In this document: positions 57,987 through 64,000 of the stretch, one piece after another | Numbering within the stretch: the first letter of the stretch is position 1 | Layout: the number at the start of each line of letters is the position of its first letter | From: Gracilimonas sp. | GTDB taxonomy: Bacteria; Bacteroidota; Rhodothermia; Balneolales; Balneolaceae | DNA length: 64,000 nucleotides | Assembly (NCBI RefSeq): GCF_017641085.1 | Contig: NZ_JAEPPI010000001.1 | Coordinates: 1,488,001 to 1,552,000 of the forward strand | Direction of reading: 5' to 3' | Made by a program: the position numbers and the translations under genes | Notes under the pieces: generated by a model | Seen by the model: only the letters and a program-made list of their open reading frames with translations | The model's database searches: none | What the model was told of the DNA's origin: nothing

Positions 57987-58550
57987 TTATTGTTGAGCGA
58001 ATTTTGCATTGAATTCCACATCTACCTTTTCTCCGGCTTTTATAGTGCCGAACATGGCAGTGGGCGGATCAACATTAAATTCAGTCATGTCAATATTCTG
58101 TTTCCCGTTAAATAGGATGCTGCCGTCTGCCTGGAGTTGATATTCAACTTCCATCTGTACGTTTTTGGTTACGCCCGCGATAGTGAGTTCACCCTTCGCG
58201 GTCAGTGAAGCCGGGCCTACACGTTCAATTTCAGTTAATGAAAACGTGATATTCGGATGCTTCTTCACTTTCAGTGCATCATCAATTCGTTTATCCATAC
58301 CGCCTTTTCCACTGTTTATTTCTTCGGCTACAACATCGAATTGCAGGCCTGAAATTGAGACCAGGGAATCACCGGATACTTCTATGGTAGCCGAACCGGA
58401 GAACTCTTCAGCAGGAGCTTCCCAATCGTGTACATTTGAAGTTCCCCAAACGATGATTTCGCTTTCGTCCGGTACTATCTGGTAGGTTTGTGCGAAAAGT
58501 GCTGTACTTAGCAGCAGTGTTACTATGAATGAAAATGTAGTCTTTAACAT
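57987..58550 (-). CDS. YceI family protein, copy 2
   Basis: Started at ATG 58550, which is preceded by AAAGAGGTCG, a good ribosome binding site, the protein has 187 residues. The longer reading to 58616 is rejected. A signal peptide ends near Ala19-Gln20. The mature protein is canonical YceI: SEIIVWGTSNVHDWEAPAEE, then GGMDKRIDDALKVKKHPNITF and NVDPPTAMFGTIKAGEKV. YceI binds hydrophobic ligands such as isoprenoid quinones. It is upstream of the porin gene. In many Bacteroidota, YceI and porin genes are neighbours and may be co-regulated. Confidence 0.88.
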   Translation of the reverse strand: MLKTTFSFIVTLLLSTALFAQTYQIVPDESEIIVWGTSNVHDWEAPAEEFSGSATIEVSGDSLVSISGLQFDVVAEEINSGKGGMDKRIDDALKVKKHPNITFSLTEIERVGPASLTAKGELTIAGVTKNVQMEVEYQLQADGSILFNGKQNIDMTEFNVDPPTAMFGTIKAGEKVDVEFNAKFAQQ

Positions 58551-58734
58551 ATCGACCTCTTTAGGTTTAAATCTGAGTTCGTTAATTAACTCACCACAAA
58601 GAAACCACACTTTCATGAAGGGAATGTGAAGAAAAAAGTAAATTATCTATTCATCAAGTTATTTATCTACAATGATTTACAGGATGAATGCGAATAGCTT
58701 TTGTGAAGATTATATGAATCTGAATAAGTAATTT

Positions 58735-60564
58735 TTATTTAACAGGAAGACCTTCCATCTTCATAATCTTGAGGGCATTTGTAGTGGGGCAAGGTCCCTC
58801 TTTTATTTTATACTCAAAGCTCATTCTCCCGTCTTCAATGGTTTCAGCGAAATGCCAGTTACTTAGTTCCGGAATTTCTTTTTCCAGAGATGCTAATTCC
58901 AGATCGTGAGTAGAAACCATCCCGATTCCATGTTTGCCGGCAATTTCTTTAAGAAAAGCTGTACTCCCCTGAAATCGCTCTCTGTTGTTTGTACCCTTAA
59001 AAATTTCATCTACAAAATAGAACAGCGGAAGCTCTTCCTCATCCCCGAGCTTATCAAGCAGCGTTCGAAGACGTCTTACCTCAGCATAGAAATGAGATAA
59101 CCCCCCTTCCAGTGAATCCTTAACATTAATACTGGTGAATACACGAAACAGATTAGTCTTCAGTTCAACTGCATTAACAGGGGCTCCGGCAAAAGCGAGG
59201 CATAAATTAATGCCAACCGTTCTGAGGAAAGTACTTTTACCCGCCATGTTGGAGCCGGTAATCAAAAACAAATCCTTCCCCTCTTCCACTTTAAAATTAT
59301 TAGTCACTTTTTGGTTGGCCGGAATCAGCGGATGCCCTAACTCTTTAGCCTCAAACAGTATCTCAGAATCGTTTGTCAGCTCGGGAAAGCTGTACTCCCG
59401 GTGTAAAGCCCCAAAGTTAGCCATTGAGTTGAGCGCTTCCAGTTCATAAAAAGTATTCAGCCACTCTGTAAGACGAGGTTCAAACTCCTTTTTCAGTTTT
59501 TCCATTTTCATGGAATAGTACATATCCCAGGGAAGGATCAAATTCACCAGCGGCCACACCACCTGATTGGCCTGAAGAGAGGCCGCTCCGGTTAGCTTTT
59601 CTACTTTTCTCAGGTAAACCGAGGGCTTGGTTTCTGCAGATTGAAAAACCTTCAAAAGTTGAGCCAAACTTTCTTTATTTGAAACCTTGAACTCCTCCAC
59701 ATGCAACAACAACTCCCGGAAACGACCCAGCATTTTTTCCATTTGGTAAGCAGCATCAAACAGTCCGGCTATCTTATCACTCTTGAGTTTGTAGTAACTC
59801 AGATATAGCACCAATGAAGCCAGTGGTGCGATCACCGGGAGCACTCCTATCCATGCTAAAACCGCCATCGTAAGCGTGGAAACCGATAATCCCGAAAGTA
59901 TCAGCAAAGGCAGTTTGTATCCGGTTCGCTCCGGCTGCCTGAGCCAGGCAAGCATTTGTTCTTCCGTCCAGTCTTTCTGTGACGTGTGACTTTGCGTATA
60001 TCGGCCAATCACAGAAAGTTTATCCCTGAAGGCTTGCAACGGAATGAGGTCCTGAACCAATTCTTGCCGCTGCATGATCTCTTCTTCAACAGGAAATTCA
60101 TTCATCAACCAGCTTAGTAGTTTCTGTGAACCTCCCTCATATAAAGATGTATCTACCAAATGATGCAGGGAGTAATTCCCCACTATATCAAGGTCGTTGG
60201 CAAAAGGATGATCTTTCAGATCCTTATCATATCTTCTTTTGGGGATTTCGTTCCAGGCCAGCTGCAACCGGGCAATATGTTGTTGCTTGACTTCTTTGAG
60301 ATATCCCAACTTCTCTATGGCTTTATGCACTTTCTGATGTCGGTCGGCCAGATACAAAAACCCAACAATTCCCACCAAAAGACCCAATACATATAAATAA
60401 TCATTTATGGCTCCGGATGTGAAATAACCAAAAGCCAAAATCGCAAAAAATGCGACTCCCCTAACCCACGAGTAACGGTGACTGTATTCTTCCAACCGTT
60501 CTGTTTTTTGGGCAATATGCTCACAGAATCGCTGTAGTCTTTGTATTTGTTTTTTTCTGCTCAT
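58735..60564 (-). CDS. Membrane-associated MutS-like ATPase
   Basis: This 609-residue protein ends in a MutS-type ATPase domain: Walker A GSNMAGKSTFLRTVG near 435-449, and Walker B with DEIFKGTN (FVDEIFKGTNNRER). The N-terminal mismatch-recognition domains of MutS are missing. Instead there are two pairs of hydrophobic segments (about 31-70 and 218-252), so it is probably in the inner membrane. A helical lever-like middle section is kept. Such membrane MutS homologues are common in Bacteroidota but uncharacterised as far as I know. A role in mismatch repair is doubtful. It has its own upstream region of about 100 bases. Confidence 0.82.
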   Translation of the reverse strand: MSRKKQIQRLQRFCEHIAQKTERLEEYSHRYSWVRGVAFFAILAFGYFTSGAINDYLYVLGLLVGIVGFLYLADRHQKVHKAIEKLGYLKEVKQQHIARLQLAWNEIPKRRYDKDLKDHPFANDLDIVGNYSLHHLVDTSLYEGGSQKLLSWLMNEFPVEEEIMQRQELVQDLIPLQAFRDKLSVIGRYTQSHTSQKDWTEEQMLAWLRQPERTGYKLPLLILSGLSVSTLTMAVLAWIGVLPVIAPLASLVLYLSYYKLKSDKIAGLFDAAYQMEKMLGRFRELLLHVEEFKVSNKESLAQLLKVFQSAETKPSVYLRKVEKLTGAASLQANQVVWPLVNLILPWDMYYSMKMEKLKKEFEPRLTEWLNTFYELEALNSMANFGALHREYSFPELTNDSEILFEAKELGHPLIPANQKVTNNFKVEEGKDLFLITGSNMAGKSTFLRTVGINLCLAFAGAPVNAVELKTNLFRVFTSINVKDSLEGGLSHFYAEVRRLRTLLDKLGDEEELPLFYFVDEIFKGTNNRERFQGSTAFLKEIAGKHGIGMVSTHDLELASLEKEIPELSNWHFAETIEDGRMSFEYKIKEGPCPTTNALKIMKMEGLPVK

Positions 60565-60666
60565 AATGAATTACATGGGTTTGACTGTTCTACAGTCATC
60601 AAAGTGGAGTGAGGATAAAAAAAGAATCGCCCAAAAACTTCCTTCACTTTCAGTACAGCTAAACAA

Positions 60667-60694
60667 TTGGTAATATCCAACCGAATTAAATTTA
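60667..60694 (+). promoter_or_regulatory. Candidate promoter of the acetyltransferase gene
   Basis: TTGG (60667-60670) and TAAATTTA (60687-60694) resemble the TTTG/TAnnTTTG pattern, with 16 bases between. The ATG at 60700 follows after 5 bases, so a leaderless transcript would result. One mismatch in the -7 box. Confidence 0.35.
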
Positions 60695-60699
60695 CAGAT

Positions 60700-61275
60700 A
60701 TGAATTATTTCGCACACGAAACAGCTGTTATTGATGATGGTGCTGTCATCGGAAAGGGAACCAAAATATGGCACTTTACCCACGTAATGCCAGATGCCGA
60801 ACTTGGAGAAAATTGCAACCTGGGACAAAATGTGGTCGTTTCACCAAAAGTAAAACTTGGCCGTAATGTAAAGGTTCAGAACAATGTATCCATTTACACC
60901 GGTGTGATCTGCGAAGATGATGTCTTCCTTGGCCCCTCCATGGTGTTCACGAATATCGTTAATCCCAGAAGTGCTGTCGTCCGTCGAGATGAGTATGTGG
61001 AAACGCAGGTGAGAAAAGGTGCTTCCATCGGGGCCAATGCTACCGTTATCTGCGGAAATGAACTGGGCAAGTATTGCCTAATTGGAGCCGGGGCTGTAAT
61101 CACCAAACCAGTTCCTCCCTATGCGTTAATGGTTGGAAATCCCGCCAAACAAATTGGATGGGTCAGCGAATACGGGCACCGTCTGCACTTTGGAGATGAT
61201 GGCAGAGCCACCTGTCCGGAGTCGGGAGATCAGTACCGGATGCATGGCGGGGAAGTAACAAAAGGCGAAGATTAG
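60700..61275 (+). CDS. Hexapeptide-repeat N-acetyltransferase (WbpD/WlbB-like)
   Basis: Started at ATG 60700 it has 191 residues. The left-handed beta-helix is built of hexapeptide repeats (IGKGTKIWHFTHVMPDAELGENC, cut here at repeats; LGRNVKVQNNVSIYTG; GASIGANATVICG). The order KIWHFTHV, VQNNVSIYTGV and VVRRDEYVETQVRKGASIGANAT is typical of UDP-2-acetamido-3-amino-glucuronate N-acetyltransferases such as WbpD, which use acetyl-CoA to finish nucleotide sugars for surface polysaccharide. No other sugar genes are adjacent. Its TAG stop overlaps the stop of the convergent Smr gene (TTAG, 61272-61275). Confidence 0.85.
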   Translation: MNYFAHETAVIDDGAVIGKGTKIWHFTHVMPDAELGENCNLGQNVVVSPKVKLGRNVKVQNNVSIYTGVICEDDVFLGPSMVFTNIVNPRSAVVRRDEYVETQVRKGASIGANATVICGNELGKYCLIGAGAVITKPVPPYALMVGNPAKQIGWVSEYGHRLHFGDDGRATCPESGDQYRMHGGEVTKGED

Positions 61276-61547
61276 TCTTTAGCCAATTCAGCAACCGTTG
61301 CTCCCCACCCACTCCGGTCGCTGGCCAGACTATATGATTCCACATGTGGATTTCGATCCAATAAATTGTGCACGGTTCTTCTCAACACGCCTTTTCCCTT
61401 CCCATGGATAATCCGGATTGAATAAATCTCTTTTTCCCGGCAGGCTTCTATATAATCAGGGATCAGATCTCCCAGTTCTTTGGGATTGAAGAGATGTAAA
61501 TCAAGGACTCCGTTTATTGGTACTTCGATAGGGTCAGGTTCGTTCAT
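61272..61547 (-). CDS. Small Smr-domain protein
   Basis: This 91-residue protein is almost entirely an Smr domain: LDLHLFNPKEL near 15-25 and IRIIHGKGKGVLRRTVHNLL near 44-63, with the family's HGxGxGxLR. Smr domains of MutS2 and stand-alone proteins act as endonucleases on DNA or on ribosome-bound RNA. The DLHLF in place of DLHG-type text may alter activity. The ATG at 61545-61547 lies inside a 7-base-period repeat array, so array changes would alter its leader. The 3' end overlaps the acetyltransferase stop. Confidence 0.85.
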   Translation of the reverse strand: MNEPDPIEVPINGVLDLHLFNPKELGDLIPDYIEACREKEIYSIRIIHGKGKGVLRRTVHNLLDRNPHVESYSLASDRSGWGATVAELAKD

Positions 61548-61622
61548 TCGTTATTCGTTCTAGGTCATTGGTCATTGGTCATTGGTCATTGGTCACTGGT
61601 CACTGGTCACTGGTCACTGGTC
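61542..61622 (-). repeat. Heptad array 1, between Dabb and Smr
   Basis: Eleven and a half heptads lie in unbroken phase: GTTCATT, CGTTATT, CGTTCTA, four GGTCATT, four GGTCACT and a partial GGTC. It contains the Dabb stop codon (61600-61602) and the Smr start codon (61545-61547). A 7-base unit with TGA on the minus strand gives a stop in all three frames within 21 bases. Confidence 0.9.
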
Positions 61623-61932
61623 GTCCGTCGTCAAAATCCACCACCCTTCGTTCCTTCACTACTTTTTTGATGAAATCCACAACTTTCTGATGATCGGGGT
61701 GTGCCGCGTAGGCTTTAAGATCTTCTTCAGATGCACATTCCGTTGTCAAAACCACATCGCAAATTGCCGCACCTGTTCCTTTCAATATATTAATGCCCAC
61801 TTCCGCACTGACTAATTCCTCAATTTTATTGGGCAGATCTTCCAGCAGTTTCTTCATCACTTCTGCATTTTCAATTTTGGTTTTACCTTCAGCTACTTCT
61901 TTAAGCTTCCACATTACTACATGTTTGATCAT
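61600..61932 (-). CDS. Dabb (stress-responsive A/B barrel) family protein
   Basis: This 110-residue protein has the dimeric alpha-beta barrel (Dabb) pattern: MIKHVVMWKLKEVAEG at the start, a helix with KIENAEVMKKLLEDLP, and CDVVLTTECASEEDLKAYAAHPDHQKVVDFI. Such proteins are small, cytoplasmic and of unclear function; some are stress-induced and some are cyclases. The last residues (PVTSDQ) and the stop are encoded inside a heptad repeat array, so the original C-terminus may have been different. A second array starts about 10 bases before the ATG. Being flanked by direct repeats of the same type is unusual. Confidence 0.85.
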   Translation of the reverse strand: MIKHVVMWKLKEVAEGKTKIENAEVMKKLLEDLPNKIEELVSAEVGINILKGTGAAICDVVLTTECASEEDLKAYAAHPDHQKVVDFIKKVVKERRVVDFDDGRPVTSDQ

Positions 61933-61940
61933 ATCGGGTT

Positions 61941-62000
61941 TTCGTTATTCGTTATTCGTTAGTCACTGGTCACTGGTCACTGGTCACTGGTCACTGGTCA
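61941..62000 (-). repeat. Heptad array 2, upstream of Dabb
   Basis: Two to three copies of CGTTATT/TTCGTTA type (from 61941) are followed, after a 4-base phase shift, by AGTCACT and four GGTCACT plus a partial copy. Orientation and order match array 1 on the other side of the Dabb gene. The array ends about 9 bases from the Dabb ATG. Confidence 0.85.
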
Positions 62001-62052
62001 TGAATATCTATTTAAACCATCGTAATTCCCAAAATACTGCCTTTCAAAATGC

Positions 62053-62080
62053 GATGTTCCTTGTTCAAGGTTCGAAGTTC
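62053..62080. repeat. Heptad array upstream of folE
   Basis: Four heptads of the form NNNGTTC (GATGTTC, CTTGTTC, AAGGTTC, GAAGTTC) lie in the divergent region between Dabb and folE. This is the only GAAC/GTTC-type array in the window that is not next to a stop codon. Confidence 0.7.
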
Positions 62081-62176
62081 TTCCGCTGTCAATTAATAGC
62101 AGGAACCCTTAACTTTGGGGTTCTGTTTAAATGGCACAGGCTCGTCCTGTTCTCCAAGATTTATAAATCAGAAATA

Positions 62177-62863
62177 TTGAAAACATTGGATTTAGATAAA
62201 ATCACTGCCGAAGAGATCGGCGAAGACCACATCAGCAACGGAGTTAACACTCCCCTGCGTGATGATGCTTTTGAAAAAACCGACGAAGAGAAAATTGAAA
62301 TTATTCAGGAGCATTTCGCAGAAATAATGCATGCTTTGGGGCTCGACTTAACCGACGACAGCCTGAAAGGCACCCCATACCGTGTGGCAAAGATGTATGT
62401 GAAAGAAATTTTTGAGGGATTGAATCCCAAGAATAAGCCGGTAGCCCGTCAGTTTAATAACAACTACGACTATCAGGGCATGCTTGTGGAAAAAAATATT
62501 CAGGTGACTTCTTTTTGTGAGCACCACTTTCTTCCCTTCATCGGGAAAGCCCATGTTGGATATATTTCTTCCGGCAAAAAAGTGATCGGACTTTCAAAAA
62601 TCAACCGAATTGTAGATTACTACTCCCGCCGACCTCAGGTTCAGGAGCGACTCACCCTACAAATTGCCGATGAGCTGCAGGAAGCGTTAGAAACTGACGA
62701 TGTAGCTGTTTTTATAGACAGCAAGCACCTGTGCGTTTCAACCCGAGGCATTAAAGACCAGAGCAGCAGTACCATTACGGCTGAATATCGCGGAGCCTTC
62801 CAAAACGAAGACACCCAACAGAAATTCATCGATTACATTACAACCACCACCGAGATCCAATAA
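62177..62863 (+). CDS. folE: GTP cyclohydrolase I
   Basis: This enzyme converts GTP to dihydroneopterin triphosphate, the first step of folate or pterin synthesis. SFCEHHFLPFIGKAHVGYI and the later KHLCVSTRGI supply the zinc ligands (Cys, His, Cys), and LSKINRIVDYYSRRPQVQERL is the conserved substrate region. No ATG or GTG is in frame near the expected start, and TTG at 62177 gives 228 residues, the usual length. The longer open frame upstream runs through heptad repeats and opposite to the Dabb gene, and is rejected. cysS follows after 5 bases, so the pair is probably one transcript. Confidence 0.9.
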   Translation: MKTLDLDKITAEEIGEDHISNGVNTPLRDDAFEKTDEEKIEIIQEHFAEIMHALGLDLTDDSLKGTPYRVAKMYVKEIFEGLNPKNKPVARQFNNNYDYQGMLVEKNIQVTSFCEHHFLPFIGKAHVGYISSGKKVIGLSKINRIVDYYSRRPQVQERLTLQIADELQEALETDDVAVFIDSKHLCVSTRGIKDQSSSTITAEYRGAFQNEDTQQKFIDYITTTTEIQ

Positions 62864-62868
62864 TTGCT

Positions 62869-64000
62869 GTGGCTGAAAAAGGCACCCTACAACTTCACGT
62901 TTACAACACCCTCTCCCGAAAGAAAGAACCGTTTGAACCACTGAACCCGCCTCATGTGGGTATGTATGTTTGTGGTCCCACTGTGTATGGAGATGCTCAC
63001 CTGGGTCATGCCAAAAGCTATGTCTCTTTTGATGTGGTGCTTCGCTATCTCCGGTATTTGGGGTATAACGTGCGCTATGTTCAGAACATCACGGATGTTG
63101 GTCATTTAGTGGATGACGCTGAAGAAGGTGAAGACAAACTTAGCAAGCAGGCGCGCATTGAGAAAGTACAGCCCATGGAAATTGCTGAGAAGTACACCTA
63201 TACCTACTTCCGGGATATGGATGCTCTGAATGTACTCCGGCCTGATATTGCACCTCGAGCAACGGGACATATCCCCGAGCAGATAGCCATGGTGAAAAAG
63301 CTGATCGAGAACGGCCATGCATACGAAGTTAATGGAAACGTTTATTTTGATGTGTCTTCGGATAAAGAATATGGCAAGCTGAGCGGACGTAAAACAGAAG
63401 ATGCAGAATCAGGAACCCGTGTTGAAACGGCTTCCGATAAAAAGAGTCCGGAAGATTTTGCTCTCTGGAAGAAAGCGGAAGATAAGCACATCATGAAGTG
63501 GGACTCACCATGGGGTGTTGGCTACCCAGGCTGGCATATTGAATGTTCGGCTATGAGTACAAAATATCTTGGGGAGAGTTTTGATATCCATGGCGGCGGA
63601 CTCGAAAATCAGTTTCCACACCATGAATGTGAAATTGCCCAGGCCGAATGTGCACACGACAAAGATTTTGTGAAGTACTGGTTGCATAATAACATGGTAA
63701 CGCTGGAAGGCCAGAAGATGGGGAAATCGCTTGGAAATGCGATTAACCTGCACGAGTTTTTTACGGGTGATCATAAACTGCTGACCCGAGCCTGGCCACC
63801 GGAAGTCATTCGATTCTTCCTGCTTCAAAGTCATTACCGAAGCACTACTGATTTCTCTGAAGAGGCTTTATCCGGAGCTGAATCCGGCTTGAAGAACCTT
63901 CACTCCATGATTCAGACTATCGAACAAACAGAGCCCGGTGATGGAAAAGAATTTGATCTGAAGAGCTTTAAAGAAGCATTTGAGTCATCGATGAATGATG
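62869..64000 (+). CDS. cysS: Cysteinyl-tRNA synthetase, 3' end outside window
   Basis: The frame opens with GTG at 62869, five bases after the folE stop, and stays open for 377 codons to the edge of the window. GPTVYGDAHLGHAKSYVSFD contains the HIGH motif as HLGH, and QKMGKSLGN carries the KMSKS loop as KMGKS. Zinc ligands are in YVCGPTVY, WHIECSAM and QFPHHECEIAQ. The family is about 460-500 residues, so roughly 100-120 residues are missing. CysRS charges tRNA-Cys. The altered HIGH and KMSKS residues are usual in Bacteroidota members as I recall them, so activity is expected. Confidence 0.93.
   Translation, partial: MAEKGTLQLHVYNTLSRKKEPFEPLNPPHVGMYVCGPTVYGDAHLGHAKSYVSFDVVLRYLRYLGYNVRYVQNITDVGHLVDDAEEGEDKLSKQARIEKVQPMEIAEKYTYTYFRDMDALNVLRPDIAPRATGHIPEQIAMVKKLIENGHAYEVNGNVYFDVSSDKEYGKLSGRKTEDAESGTRVETASDKKSPEDFALWKKAEDKHIMKWDSPWGVGYPGWHIECSAMSTKYLGESFDIHGGGLENQFPHHECEIAQAECAHDKDFVKYWLHNNMVTLEGQKMGKSLGNAINLHEFFTGDHKLLTRAWPPEVIRFFLLQSHYRSTTDFSEEALSGAESGLKNLHSMIQTIEQTEPGDGKEFDLKSFKEAFESSMND

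Noticed and set aside
61542-62000. Possible CRISPR array
   Set aside because: The units are only 7 bases, with no spacers of regular length and no cas genes nearby. These are simple tandem repeats.
61793-62863. A 356-codon frame that would extend GTP cyclohydrolase I upstream
   Set aside because: The extra N-terminus runs through heptad repeats and antisense to the Dabb gene, and no FolE has such an extension. TTG at 62177 gives the usual length.

Overview
The window is a gene-dense stretch of a Gram-negative chromosome of the Bacteroidota/Balneolota type. I favour a Balneolaceae-like organism. This is inference, based on a type IX secretion plug-family protein (DUF5103), many secreted beta-propeller proteins, S9 peptidases, a CcmE with the CxxxY heme motif, YceI proteins, and two promoter candidates resembling the TTTG/TAnnTTTG pattern. 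There is no phage, transposase, CRISPR array, tRNA or rRNA that I can see.

Layout. 1-14654: the tail of a DUF5103 gene faces a six-gene minus-strand run (NFACT/RqcH, aroK, aroB, tamB, rnr, and a protease/TolB-like/outer-membrane-barrel fusion). 14682-16737: a hypothetical gene, a 547-bp gene-free stretch holding interspersed repeats, and 3-hydroxyacyl-CoA dehydrogenase. 16891-22071: a cytochrome c maturation operon (ccmC, ccmD-like, ccmE, ccmF) with a DUF5683 gene, and a divergent PH/SHOCT protein. 22210-27312: two tandem S9 peptidases whose upstream regions also look duplicated. 27347-31842: MFS transporter, dut, DUF3108, an ArsC/Spx-like reductase, a lipoprotein and an AT-rich orphan. 32013-37962: a VOC protein and three secreted beta-propeller genes. 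38097-45511: small membrane proteins, sucD, a peptidoglycan amidase, glgA-glgC, and an ABC exporter pair. 45687-46700: DUF1428 and a membrane protein. 46939-52781: a tight four-gene operon (P450, E2-type acyltransferase, fatty-acid-hydroxylase::GH3 fusion, enolase-superfamily enzyme). 52800-58550: a degenerate M1 peptidase-like protein with hisN, and a porin-like protein between two YceI genes. 58735-64000: a membrane MutS-like ATPase, hexapeptide acetyltransferase, Smr, Dabb, folE, and the start of cysS.

Two things stand out. The first is the P450/E2-like/FAH-GH3/enolase operon. Its gene set resembles a small pathway for making an oxidised acyl-amino-acid-type metabolite, and I do not recognise it from any described cluster. 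The second is a set of about ten intergenic arrays with an exact 7-base period. Most lie 2-6 bases after a stop codon in the sense orientation, or directly before a start codon. In places they supply the stop codon, the start codon or the C-terminal tail of the adjacent gene.

Limits: everything is read by eye. Start codons were changed from the longest open frame where an ATG, a ribosome binding site or the family's usual length argued for it.
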